Assembly (NCBI RefSeq): GCF_003144195.1
Contig: NW_020290009.1
Coordinates: forward strand, 132,181 to 196,180
Direction of reading: 5' to 3'
Source of the DNA: Ceraceosorus guamensis
Taxonomy: Eukaryota > Basidiomycota > Exobasidiomycetes > Ceraceosorales > Ceraceosoraceae
Length of the DNA: 64,000 bases
A program made the position numbers and the translations under genes. The notes beneath the pieces were generated by a model that was not told the origin of the DNA, made no database searches, and was given only the letters and a program-made list of their open reading frames with translations. Shown here one piece after another: positions 34,420 through 45,330 of this stretch (its first letter is position 1; every line of letters begins with the position of its first letter).

Positions 34420-35859
34420 ATGAAGCCGGAGGGAGTTCTGTTCTCATTCGTCGTCTTGGCTTTGGCGCTTGCCGTAGCCAGCGTCCATGCCCAACCAGTA
34501 CGTCTCGCTCGGACGAAACGAGACGACGGTGCCTCGGCAGGCAACGGAGGCGGCGCATCAAAACCCTACGAGCCACCACCAGGCAGCAATTCGCGCAGAG
34601 ACCATGACGACAACTATCTCGTGGCCCTTCGCCAGCGCTCTAGCGTAGCGGATGGGGCAGACCGGCCGCTCGTGATTCCCGTTTTGGACCGAAGCGAGAC
34701 CTCTACCATCATCACGCGAAGAGAGCAGGCTGCAACGGAGCCTGTTGAGCCTCCTAAAAGTCTCGACCGAAGAGACCGTGGTGGTCGGGGTGTCGCAGAT
34801 CTTCATCTACGCTTCACGACAGACGTCTCGCTCAACGATCGCAAGCTTGATCAGCAGCACATAGTGGTGAGAGGGGATGGACGAAGCGCAACAGCAAGGC
34901 CAGGCACAGGCGTATCGGTGCCAGGCACAAGAGGCACAGGCACGAAACCAGATCCTAACAAGGATCCGGAGAATCCAGGTCGTCGTCGACGGGCTCCCCT
35001 GTCGATCAGTGCAGACCAGCTCGAAGTTCGCACTCACGCCATTTCTAGTTGGCTCAGACCTCGTAGTGATGCCCTTGAGCTACGAGGAGAAAGCGGCAAA
35101 GCGCCAAGCCCTAAGCCCAGCCCAGCAGATCCGCCAAAGCCAGGACACCCAGAAGCTCCATCTCCAGGAGGTCCAGGTCGTCGTCGACGAGCCTCCCTCT
35201 CGATCAGTGCAGATCAGCTCGAAGTCCGCACTCACGCCAATTCTGATTGGCTTTCGCGAGGTGATGATGTTGTTGAGCAACGAGACGGTGGCGGCAAAGA
35301 GCCAGGCCCAGGAGCATCAACGGATCCAGGAGAACCAGGCGAATCAGCAGATCCAGGAGATCCAGGAGATCGTGGTCGTCGTCGACGAGCCTCTCTGCCA
35401 ATCAGCCCATACCAGCTCGAAGTACGCGCTCGCAGCACTTCTAATTGGCTCAGACCTCGCAGTGATGCCCTTGAGCTACGAGGAGACAGCGGCAAAGCGC
35501 CAAGCCCTAAGCCCCGCCCAGGAGATCCGGACAAGCCAGACCCAGGTCATCATCGACGAGCCTCCCTGCCTATCGGCGCCGACCGTCTCGCTGTCCGCAC
35601 GCACGCCAATCCTGGAGAAGCACCGAGCGGATTCGGGCCAGAGCCAAGAGCAGGCCATCGCCGCGACACTGGCAGCCATGCTACAACAATTTTGCCACGT
35701 CATTTCCATTTGGGAAGGAGAGATGAGGAGCAGAATGGCGAAAGCGGGAACGAAGGCGCGGGTGGAGGATCTGAAAAGGGTACGGGCGAAAAGGCGGCAG
35801 GAGGACCCGGCAAGGGTGCGAGCGGCAAGGGTTCGAGCGGCCCCAAACCACCGCCTTGA
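34420..35859 (+). CDS. Secreted protein with four arginine-flanked repeats, Kex2-type repeat precursor candidate
   Basis: A single exon encodes 479 residues from the ATG at 34420, chosen because it directly starts a signal peptide (MKPEGVLFSFVVLALALAVA, cleavage near VHA/QP). An ATG 30 bp upstream in frame would weaken it. The mature part is hydrophilic and rich in P, G, R and D. Four repeats begin with an arginine cluster: GRRRRAPLSISADQLEVRTH, GRRRRASLSISADQLEVRTH, GRRRRASLPISPYQLEVRAR and HHRRASLPIGADRLAVRTH. They are separated by proline-rich linkers. Other dibasic sites occur (TKRD, SRRD, TRRE, GRRD). This layout resembles fungal Kex2-processed repetitive precursors such as the Ustilago Rep1 repellents or ustiloxin-type RiPP precursors. 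I see no tailoring genes beside it, so peptide release and any modification are inference. Confidence 0.68.
   Translation: MKPEGVLFSFVVLALALAVASVHAQPVRLARTKRDDGASAGNGGGASKPYEPPPGSNSRRDHDDNYLVALRQRSSVADGADRPLVIPVLDRSETSTIITRREQAATEPVEPPKSLDRRDRGGRGVADLHLRFTTDVSLNDRKLDQQHIVVRGDGRSATARPGTGVSVPGTRGTGTKPDPNKDPENPGRRRRAPLSISADQLEVRTHAISSWLRPRSDALELRGESGKAPSPKPSPADPPKPGHPEAPSPGGPGRRRRASLSISADQLEVRTHANSDWLSRGDDVVEQRDGGGKEPGPGASTDPGEPGESADPGDPGDRGRRRRASLPISPYQLEVRARSTSNWLRPRSDALELRGDSGKAPSPKPRPGDPDKPDPGHHRRASLPIGADRLAVRTHANPGEAPSGFGPEPRAGHRRDTGSHATTILPRHFHLGRRDEEQNGESGNEGAGGGSEKGTGEKAAGGPGKGASGKGSSGPKPPP
34978..35610 (+). repeat. Four in-frame coding repeats with arginine clusters
   Basis: Repeat starts lie at 34978, 35176, 35374 and 35545, so the first three have a period of 198 nt and the last one 171 nt. 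The first half of each unit (about 20 residues from RRRR to EVRTH) is the best conserved. WLRPRSDALELRG and GKAPSPKP recur in units 1 and 3. The nucleotide-level similarity keeps a second frame open across the repeats. Confidence 0.85.
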
Positions 35860-36380
35860 GACTTGGCTGTGTGCGTGTCTGCAACCTTTTGGTCTCACAA
35901 AGGGCAGGGTCCGGAGCTCTCTAAATTTGGCTCAAGATACGAGATTCAGGGGCATGGGTGGTCGCCCGACGCGATCATGATAAGAGCCTTGGAATGTGCT
36001 TTGATCTGCTCCACTCTCCGACGGCTAAACGCAGCAGATTCACTTGCGAAGATGTTGTCGCATACCGACCCTTCCCGACATGGTTCCACGTCCCCACATT
36101 GTTTATATCTCACATCACGAAGCTGGCGCAATCTCTCTGAATGATGATCAATTGTGTGAACCACGCTATCTCGAGTGTAATGGGTCTGAAATTAATCATA
36201 GATTCTGGACCTCGCCTCGAACACGACGCAGAGCGCTCCCCGCCTCCTGAGTTTGCGCGAAGCTGTTTGAGATCGAGCCAGTGATGCATTCTTCGACATC
36301 GGCTCGACATCAAATTGTGCTGTGGAGGCGAGGCGTGGGGGTCCTCTTGCATCCAGATACGGTCTTGCGAACGGGGCGCT
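35860..36380. other. Gap between convergent repeat-precursor gene and La
   Basis: 520 bp with no supportable gene; probably two 3' UTRs. Confidence 0.6.
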
Positions 36381-38339
36381 CTACTCCTCGCGCTTGACAG
36401 CCGATCCAATGACTGGTGGGGCATCGGTGGCTTGACGCTTATTGGGTCTGTCAGAATCGCCTTGGTCCCCATTCTCTCGTTTCCTATCTGAACTCCTCGA
36501 GAAGGATTGACCACCCCTGCCACCTCGTCCGCCACCTCTTCCACTGCCCCTGCCACCCCGTCCGCCGCGACCACCGCCGCCACCTCCTCGTCCTCCCCTG
36601 GCACCGCGTCCGCTCTTGCCGCCCCGGCCATGCCCGTTTGTCGGGTTGGAGCGCGCATCCAGAAGCCACTTGGCTCTGAAGTTGGCCCTGTCAATATAAA
36701 ACTTCTTGGCGTCCTGATCAGCGACGCGAGACCAGGTGACAGGCTGCCCACCAACAAGAATGGCGCGATCGATGATCTCCTTGAATTTGTCCTCCGCCAC
36801 CGGGGTGGTGAAGCCCACCGCGCCCTTCACGGCGCCCTCGGGAAACTCCACGAAGGACGTCGGAAGGATGGTCAAAAGAGTCTCCTGAAGGTCGCAATCA
36901 GGGCATGAGTGGATCCAAAGCATAAGCTTTTCGGCGTAGATACTGCCAACAATATGCATGAAGACAACTCACCTTCAGGTCCCGCCAGTGTCCCCCCTCC
37001 CCAGCTCCTTCAAATGCAAGAACGCTCTGCTCAGGGAAAGCCACCTCGTCAGGATCAACAGTTCCATCAGCTCGAGTGGTGAGCGTCTTGCCGTTGAACT
37101 CGAGCTCCAGAGGCTCGCTGCGGTCGGGCTTGCGGTTTGGTTTCGGGGCAGCACCCGACTGTTGAGAGTCGGTATCGTGCCATGCCGGCAGCCCAGCGGC
37201 CTCTCTCTCCATCTCCCTGAAAGCGTTGAAGCGCACTGGGCCAGTCTCTTTGGACTCCTTTCCACGATACACCGAGCTCTTGGTTTTGTCAATGCCCTTC
37301 TCTTCCATTTTCATGTCGCAGTAAGCCTCCCTGCGTCAGAAAGAAGGTCAATTGGGTCGCAAATGCTCAGCCAAATTCAGCACTGGTTGAGATGGCAAGC
37401 TCACGCAAAGGGCTGAGATGCACATACTTACTTTGTCATGATTTGCAGTGGGTGGCCCTCCCACTTGGGTCGCTCGTCATCGTCGTCAGCTTTCTGGCCC
37501 AATTGAACAAATTGTTGAAGTTCTTTGAAATTGTTGAATTCGACGAAGACGCTCCCTTTGAACCCACGGCCCTTGTCGCGGCGCAAGCGTACTTGAGCAA
37601 TGTCGCCGTACTCGGCAAAGAAAGCTTCCAAATCCTTCTGAAGCTCGCCAGTCTCCTCTCCGAAGCCTTTCTGATGTGAGGTTAGCGAAGAGCAACTGCG
37701 CGTCAGCTCCGGAGCATACCCATGTGCGACCGGCACAACCAGATCACTAATCAGCTACTCACGACATATGCGCTTCTGGCAAAAGCATCCTTCTTTGGCA
37801 CGAGCTCCCTCTTGCGTCTGATCTTGGTCTTGGATTCGTCCACCTCCACGAGCGGATCCTCCTGAAGTTGCATGGCCTCTTCTACGGAGGCGGCAATCTC
37901 CTCGTCGGTCAAAAGAGAGCGCATGGGCTTCATACGCTTGAAAGAAGCAATGATGGAGATTGGCACCCAACCTTCTGGGCTTTTCCTGCTTAGCATGAAC
38001 AAGAACCTGTCGAAGGGGTAGTTCGCATCGCCGAAATAGAAGGAGACTAAGCAAGAACAGGAACGCAAGGAATCAGCAAACAACCATCTCGGAGGGACTT
38101 ACAGCACGACAACGGCATTCCTGGCTCTTTCCGGCGCCTACATATTGCCTACACTCACTTTGGCGAGCTACTTCGCTCAGAGCCACATGCTTCTCGATGG
38201 CAGATGGGTCCAGAGCATCAGGAACGCCGGCAGCCGCGGCAGCGGTCTGAGGATCGACAGCAGGCGCAGCGGGTGCAGTGGAGCCTTCCGCAGTAGTCTC
38301 CACCGGCGTCTCCGTCTTCGGCACGTCTTGATCAGTCAT
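36381..38339 (-). CDS. LHP1: La protein, RNA-binding chaperone of Pol III transcripts
   Basis: Exons (minus) 38339-38159, 38046-37763, 37670-37432, 37330-36973 and 36884-36381 give 521 residues. La binds the UUU-OH end of nascent tRNA precursors and other Pol III RNAs. The La motif begins across the first junction with QISFYFGDANYPFDRFLF and continues SPEGWVPISIIASFKRM (residues about 60-150). RRM1 follows, with DIAQVRLRRDKGRGFKGSVF and VEFNNF. The C-terminal xRRM-like domain includes FVEFPEGAVKGAVGFTTPV and KFYIDRANFRAKW. The tail is a long glycine/arginine RGG array followed by a basic SSDRKRE segment, likely for RNA binding and nuclear localisation. The N-terminal 55 residues are T/A/P-rich. 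It lies downstream of RACK1 on the same strand, 911 bp away. Confidence 0.92.
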
Positions 38340-39250
38340 CCTGCCGGAATGTGACAGGTGCTTGGGAGAGAACGAGGCACCCGTCAACGTGGTCTTGGTT
38401 GGTAATAAGCCTCAAGTTTGCGCCTGCAGTGGTCCCTCGTGGTCTAGACACTCCGATGGAGTAGGTTGTAAGAATCAGATGAAAGACGTCGTGAGTCCAC
38501 AAGTGGGATCGTGCCCGTTGCTCAGTGTCATCCACGATTCGAGGTTCGGCTCAGCTAAAATGTCAGGAAGTGCACAAACAGGCCCCCAGCAAGTCGTGAG
38601 GGTTGGTCGCGAATCCAGTCGAGTTGAGGTGCACGCGTGCATGCATGCATTCACCAAAAAATCAGCTCGTTGCGTGCCTTCTCGCACGAGAGAGTGAGAA
38701 TTGCGCGGCGTGTGAGGAGAAACCACGTGGTTTGAGATTCACGATTGTTCAGGAAACTGGGCTCTTGATGTCCACACAACCGTGCCCGCATTTCAGCCTA
38801 GTCGAAAGGGTTGATACTGAGCACCAGTGAGCGCATACTGAAAAGCAACAGAGTCGAAGGATCACAAGGATCCGCCCATTCGTACCCTCAGTCGAATTTC
38901 AGTGCACATGCTGAATTTTGTATCGTGAGTGAAAAATACATGGGAGAAAGAGGTGGAGACGCCCCCTGCGCCTGCGGCAACTCTGAGGTCCAGACGCTTG
39001 AGCCATCAGGGCTCTTTGCCTCAGTCATGACTAGGCAATTGCGACCTTCAAAGCCGTTCCAGCACGCGTCGCGTTCAGGACCTCATGAAAGTAAATGATG
39101 TGACTTCCTTCCCAAAGTGGTAGCGCCCCCTGCGCTCGCATCACTTTTCATCCTCCGAACTCTCAAGGCTGGAAACGCCCCCTGCGTTCACGACAGCCCC
39201 TGATCCTCCACAATGGCTGCCAAGCCGTCAAGCGCACAGGCGTGATCGGC
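38340..39250. other. La promoter region / RACK1 downstream region
   Basis: 911 bp without a gene. It carries three exact copies of an 11-bp GC-rich word (listed separately) and otherwise low-complexity TCACGA-type words. Confidence 0.6.
38960..39186 (-). promoter_or_regulatory. Triplicate CGCCCCCTGCG motif upstream of La
   Basis: Exact copies start at 38960, 39124 and 39176, all in the same orientation, within 230 bp. They lie 620-850 bp upstream of the La start and just past the RACK1 stop. The core resembles a GC-box or zinc-finger site. Three identical 11-mers in so short a span are unlikely by chance, but the factor is unknown. Confidence 0.4.
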
Positions 39251-40547
39251 TCAGGCCAAGACGCTGTAGACACGGACGAGGTTGTCGGAGTAACCGGCAT
39301 AGAGGGTAGAGCCGTCGGCCGACCAAGCGAGGGAGATGCACTCGGGGTCGATGGCCTTCTTGCCGACGCCCGTGAACTCGGGCTTCAGCTCGTCGACGAT
39401 GCTCTTGCTCTCGAGATCGAAAATCTTGATGCAAGATGCGGTGGCAGCGCAAAGCCAGTAGCGGTTGGGGCTGAACACAAGAGCGTTGACAGTGTCGCCG
39501 GCCTCGAGGCTGTACAGGTGCTTGCCGTCGGACAGCTCCCAGAGCATGGTGATACCGTCCTTTCCACCGGAAGCGCACAGCGAACCATCAGGAGAGACAG
39601 TGACGGTGTTGATGTAGCCAGTGTGACCGAAGTGGTTAGTCTTCAGCTTGCACTTGGAAAGCTCCCAGACCTGGGAAGCGAGAAGCGCAGTGTCAGCAAA
39701 CAGCTTCGACAGCTGCTAGACTCGCTTCTTGCTTGCACTGGAAGCATGCTCAGTGATCTTGGTGGTTGTAGGTATTGTCTCATTGATGCATCTTGTGCAC
39801 CTCTGAAGTAGCAAATACTAATTTCCTCTTCATCGCAGTGTTCCCCAACCATGTGATGCTGCATAACTTTGTCTGCAACTCACCTTGACGACCTTGTCCC
39901 ATCCAGCAGACACAATGACGGGGTTGGAAGGGTTGGGGGAGAAGCGAACGCAGCTGACCCACTCCGTGTGACCGTCCTCCTGGATGTTGAACTTGCATTC
40001 ACCAAGGGTGTTCCACAGCTTGATGGTCCTGTCACGGCTTCCGCTGACGATCTGACGGTTGTCGGCGCTGAAGCTGACACTAAGAACATCGCCAGTGTGT
40101 CCCACGAAGCGACGGGCGGTCGTACCGGTATTGAGGTCCCAAAGGCGGAGAGTCTTGTCCCACGAGGCAGAAAGAGCGAATTGACCATCGCTGCTGATGA
40201 CAATGTCTGACACGAAGTGGTTGTGGCCTCTCAAAATCTTCTTGGGGTAGCCATAGTTAGCATCATCGCGGCCAAGCTCCCACACGATGATGGTGCGGTC
40301 TGAGAATTGAGAGGAACGATGTACGCGTCAGCAAAAGTAGCCAACACCATCTCCAAGAGCAGCTACTACTTTCGAAGAAGTCCTATAACCTCCCATCGAG
40401 CAATCCTTGCAACCTGGGCCAGTCTCAATCGTACTCACCACGAGAAGCCGTCAGGAGAAGGTTGGGGTTCTCCGAGGAGGTAGCAATGGCGGTGACCCAG
40501 CCACGGTGAGCGGCAAGCTCGCCACGGTACTGCAAAGACTCTGACAT
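39251..40547 (-). CDS. ASC1: RACK1/Asc1, WD40 protein of the 40S ribosomal subunit
   Basis: Exons (minus) 40547-40439, 40299-39884 and 39670-39251 give 314 residues, the usual RACK1 length. Seven WD repeats are evident, each closing with a WD-like pair: VWEL, LWDL, LWNT, VWEL, LWEL, IFDL and VYSV. Typical blades include [20 protein letters not shown] and [24 protein letters not shown]1 sits near the mRNA exit channel on the small subunit and acts in translation quality control and kinase signalling. The second intron (39883-39671, 213 nt) is longer than usual here and contains the U24 snoRNA. The same gene-snoRNA partnership is known for yeast ASC1/snR24. Confidence 0.96.
39746..39840 (-). 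ncRNA. snR24: C/D-box snoRNA U24 in the RACK1 intron
   Basis: On the minus strand the intron reads box C-like GCGATGA (39836-39830), then TATTTGCTACTTCAGA, which is the conserved U24 guide followed by box D', and finally CCACCAAGATCACTGA with box D CTGA at 39753-39750. Both guide elements match U24 as I recall it from yeast and human. U24 directs 2'-O-methylation of large-subunit rRNA around yeast C1437/C1449/C1450. Box C differs by one base from the RTGATGA consensus. A terminal stem is not obvious, so the ends are approximate. Host-intron location in RACK1/Asc1 strongly supports the call. Confidence 0.9.
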
Positions 40548-41563
40548 TGTGACTCAAGAATGAGACGCGGCTAGAGAGATAAAAGGTGCGATTGGGTTGA
40601 TGGATGGAGCGAAAGCCTGAAGAATGTGTGACCGTCGTCGCAGCTGCCACGGCCTTGGCTTCAGCAGGAAGATTGCCCACTCCGCAGTGCACGGCCGGAT
40701 GCGCGGCGACTCGTCCTAAACCCACGTGGCTCTCACATTCAGCCGCATAGGCCAGCGAGAGCTGAGCTTACCGCGCGCGTTCAGATTAAGAATTAAGATT
40801 GGATTTGCTAATTTTGAATAGCAATGATATCCCTTTGTTGTAACACGGATTTCGACTAAGATTTAAGATTCAAGATTGTCTGCTTGCATACATACTTGTT
40901 GATTTTGCTTTTTGTTCTTGTTTCTTGATTGAGGCGGGTTATCGATTAATCATATCAAAAACTCAGCTCCTTCCTTTCGCCCCTGGATCCTACGGAATTT
41001 GGTGGTCATGAGTCTGACCCACCATAGAGGATATCGTTCTATGGATATCAAGGCACTGTGACTCTACTTGACCTTATACGAGTCTAAGCCACTTAGTAGA
41101 CTCGGGCCACTCACGACTACCCGCGCTCTCAAACTCGCGAGTCGTGAATGATCAAACGCGCGCGCGCGCTTTGTTGACGCGCGACACCTGACCGCCCGGC
41201 AGCATTTTGGAGTCAGAGTCGTGAGTCAAGGCTGATGAGATACCTCGCACTGTGACTATCAGAACTGCTTGCCGGCTCCACCGCCTGCATCATCAAGCAG
41301 CAGGCAGCAGCGTCACCAGAATTTGGGCTGCATGCAAGATGCTGACGTTGCTGCATGGAGCGCGCCCGGGCACCAACACGAATCGAAAGCAGTCGATGTC
41401 TTGACTTCTCGCCACCTCTGTACATCTCTCACGCTTGACAACGACCCATCTCGCAAGAGAGTGGAAGCGGTCCTTTCGACAGTCTCGCCTCCTTGCCTCG
41501 AAAACGCTGCTGCGCACCACTTACACCATTGAGGCTTGTCTTGATCTCTTTTAATCGACAACG
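40548..41563. other. Divergent promoter region between RACK1 and the RING gene
   Basis: 1 kb. It is A/T-rich near 40,780-40,950 and has a (CG)n run at about 41,156-41,169. GAGTCAGAGTCGTGAGTCA and CTCGCGAGTCGTGAATG words lie between 41,100 and 41,235. No gene seen. Confidence 0.6.
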
Positions 41564-44500
41564 ATGGACGACGCTGGGCCGGCCTCCACCCCAGCTGGGG
41601 GCCGCTCGCCTTCAGCGCCTCCCAACCCGGCTGAGCATGTTGGTACCAGTGCAGCAGGCGCAAATTTCACACGCAAGCGACAAAGCCCCTCTGTTCAACA
41701 TAACAACATGATCGGATCTGGGAGACGGAAGCTCGATCCAGATTCCAGTGTTGAGTTCCTCGCCTTCACCCCCGCAACCAAACGGGACACGCGCTCTGGC
41801 CAAGGTAAGTCTTGCTCTGACACTTAGGTTTCGGAAGCGAGGTGCATATCTCATTGCACAACATGACTGCTGACGTCGTCGTTACGATCTGCCTCGCCCT
41901 GTTGTGCTTCAGGCTCTACGACCTCTGGACAGCTATATCCGCCAGCTATCGCGGCCCGCTCACAGGATCAGGCCTCGCGCCTTCCCACATCTATGGTAAC
42001 AAACCCACCTAGACGCACGCGCTCACAATCACGCAACTCGCACTCGCCGAGAACAAAGCTTGTCGCGCTTGGTTCTCCCTCATCAGATGGAAAGGCCAAG
42101 AAGCAGGAGTCCCTGCTTCCCATTTCAGACGAAAACGAGCCGAAGAAGGTGGCATTGGCAGGTAAGAGCCACACAGGGCTGGCTCGATCTGCCTCGCCTT
42201 CGACGTCCGAGAAGCCTCTCAAAGGTGCTCCAGATTCTTCTTCGAAAGTTGCAACCTCTCTAGGTTAGTCGCGAGTTCCGTGCTCCATATCAAAGGTGGC
42301 ACTTTCGACCTTGCTCACCAATTCATCATTTCTGCGCCGCTTCAGGAGTCCATCGAGGTACCACAGAGCTTGAGCTCAGCCTCGTCAGGGCTGAGAAAGA
42401 GATGGAGTCGAAGAATAACTTCATTGAGGCTTCGAGGAGCATTATCGAAAACATACACTCCATGTGCACCTGCACCATTTGCCTCGATCTTGCGTGGCGC
42501 CCACACGTCCTGACACCCTGTGGGCATACCTTCTGCGCACGTTGCTTGGTGGGCTGGTTTGAAAAGTGAGTGCTTGCTCATTAGCGTAGTCGGCCACTTA
42601 TTGACCTCACTTCTCACTTCCCGAATCAGACGCGAGCCCCATGAATCAGAGCCCCGGGCATCTCTCACACCCGCAGAACGGCTTGCCTTTGAGCGCCGCG
42701 CCACACAGCGCAGAGTCAAACTCTGCCCACATTGTCGCGCGCGCGTGGAGGCCCGTCCAGCAGAGGTATGGATGATCAAGGGTTTTCTCGATCAACTCGA
42801 TTCAGCTGTACGATCTGGTCACGGTCGCGGCGGCGAGGACTCCACACCTTCGACGCGTCAGGACAAGGGTGACGACATGCCTCAAGGGACAGATCTCTGG
42901 AAGCGTGAGTGCTACTCGTGCGTTTCCCGCCATCCCTAAGTCTAATGCCTGTTACCACTGCCCCGCTTTGGTCGGTAGACATCTTTCCTGAGGCAGGCCA
43001 CAACAAGCTCATCCACGATGTGGAAGATGGAGTCATGCGCTGCGGCGATTGCTCATCTGAGGTCGTAAGGGGCATCTGTACCAACCCTGACTGGTGAGCC
43101 CTGCCGTCAACCTTGCCCGCTGTCAAGGATAGCTCACCGATCTCGACGCCATTCGCAGTGCTCTTGAATACCCAGAAGCCGATGACTACACCGGCAGCGG
43201 TGGGTTCTCTCCGTATTCGGACTGGGACGGTCAAGGTAACCCCTTCGAAATTGTGAGCATTCGTCGTGGTCCTACAACAACCGGCAGATCGACGTCCCTC
43301 AATGGGCAGGGAACGGGGCCACATTTGCGTGAGCCAATGCCAATTTTCCGCGGTGACGCAGCCACTGCCGTTCGAAGGCTAGCGTACGGCGGCACCTGGC
43401 GCAGCTACATGTCAGATGCTCTCAGGAGGCTCGGCATGTCGGGGGTGCCCATGTGGAACAGTGGAGTGGAGGAGGCAGCTCAGAGGTACGCGAGGGCAGC
43501 AGCAAGCGTAAGTCGAGGCGCGCATCCGCAAGCATTTGTCCGTACTCTTCGTCCGTCCGCTGCCTCTTCGAGCACCGCAACTGCAGGGCAGAGGGCGGCT
43601 CGATCGCAACCGCAAGCTTTGCGACCTGCCACTGCTCCTCGCACTGTGAGCGCCAACCGCGCTGCTGGCACACGTGCCCCAGGTGTCGTCAGATCTGTCA
43701 GGTTCGAGGCTGCTCCCATTTCCCCCGCTGCTAGCCCTTCGCGTGCCTCTCGTGTTGCTTCGTTTCCTCTTGCTGCCGCTGCGGGTCCTTCTAACGCTCG
43801 ACCCTCCTTGCCTGTCGGGCCGATCACGCTGCCAATTACTGGTGGCTCCAATCGTCGCAATCGTCAACGTGGCACATCTGCGCAGTACGATAACCACAGA
43901 CTAGCTGCAAGGCTCTTTGAGCACGGCCTCGACGATATAGGTAGTGATGACGAGGACGAAGAGGACGATGATTTCATTGACGACGAAGAACGCGCAGACC
44001 ACGAAGCCTTCATGGTGGAAGATGGTGAAGAGGACGAGGACGAGGACAATGCGATCGGTTCAAATGCTGCTCGACGCTTGGCGGAGAGAAGGCGCAACCG
44101 ACAAGCCAAGTGAGTTGAGTAAATGTTTGTGCTTGTACTCCCACCATTCGCAGAGATTCTTGTGCTGATTCACCTCTCTGACCTGGCTCCAGCCGGGCAA
44201 ACAACATTCAAGTAATCTCTTTGGACGACTCCGACGAGGGCGGATCCTCCGACGTCGAGATGGTGCAGCCCTCCCGAAGCGCTCAAGAGAGTGGACGCAG
44301 TAGCTCAGGCGGACATGGAGCCGGCTCTGCCGCACCTTCGCGTAGTGACGCGTTGTCCGGTCAAGAGCCGGCTCGCGCTGATCAGGATGGTATCCATCTT
44401 ACGTCTGCAGGACGAGCTGCTCCAAGCTCTACCGCTTCCGAGTCTTTTGACACCGCGCGCGAGCGAGACTCCGCGAATAGCACTCCCATTCCGGGTCACC

Positions 44501-44673
44501 CTAGCTCGCACTCCGAGCAAGAGTCCTCTTCTGGCCAGGCGGAAGATTCGGACGCACTCAGCGATGTGGAAGAGGATGAGGGCTTTGACCTCGACCAGAT
44601 GAGAGACGACGAGCAAGAGGCGATCTTCGATGAGGATAACGAAGACGAGCCAGAAGAGGAAGACCGCGAGTAA
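41564..44673 (+). CDS. CHFR-like RING-finger ubiquitin ligase
   Basis: Seven exons (41564-41804, 41913-42263, 42346-42565, 42630-42904, 42979-43093, 43159-44109, 44193-44673) keep frame and give 877 residues. The RING domain is split by an intron: CTICLDLAWRPHVLTPCGHT, then FCARCLVGWF, and after the next exon begins, LCPHCRARV. This is the C3HC4 order. A second cysteine cluster downstream (RCGDCSSEVVRGIC...C, completed across the next junction) resembles the zinc region of CHFR-type ligases, so I place it there. No FHA domain is visible in the N-terminal 240 residues, which are S/P-rich. The C-terminal half is disordered with long D/E runs and a candidate SUMO-interacting stretch IQVISLDDSDE. 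A targeting role in mitotic or DNA-damage control is only a family inference. Confidence 0.78.
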
Positions 44674-45330
44674 CATTGATGTGGTGTACATGACCCTTTA
44701 GACACATCTTCCCACAAGCCTTTAGAGCGATATGCACGTCACCCAGCTTCTTCAAGACATCATTCCTTACCACCGTCTACCCCATGAATTTCCGCGAGCT
44801 ATCCCATGAGCATGTGCTCTCCGTTGTACCCGAGCCCCACACATCTGCATGGTAGTCCACAAGAGCGAGAGGTTGTCAAAGCTGCTTGTGACGCTCAGCT
44901 ACGGTACAGGCCGACTGCCGATTGACCCTTGAAGCCTGACGCGCTCGGCTTCGGCGAGTTTGCAGCTAGAGTCATGAGTGTCGCAAACGTTCTGTGACCA
45001 CCGCGAAGCGAGGCCGACCATTCCGCAAGCAAGGCCTGCTGGTCGCGAATGGCATGAGTATCAGTCTACGCGTCATTTCACGACGCCACGACTCGTAAGG
45101 ACATCAATTTTCAGAGCTTTCGGTAGTCGAAGCGGGGTGTTCGACCAAGAACTAAGATCGATCGGAGAAGGTAATACATGTAGCAACGATAGTATGACAG
45201 ATAGAGCGCGTGTTTGAGACCTCTGGAATATATTCACAGACACGAGATAGAGCGATAAAAGGGACACCGCTGCGCACTGCTCGAGTTCTCGTTGAGACGC
45301 TGACAGCGCAAAGTGGATAGCAGTAGCGCT
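44674..45330. other. Gap between convergent genes
   Basis: 657 bp between the RING gene stop and the stop of the 1,627-residue protein. Nothing recognised. Confidence 0.6.

Noticed and set aside
42161-42210. Possible extra intron (GTAAGA) in exon 2 of the RING gene
   Set aside because: The frame is open through it, the region is S/P-rich like its surroundings, and the putative intron would be under 60 nt.
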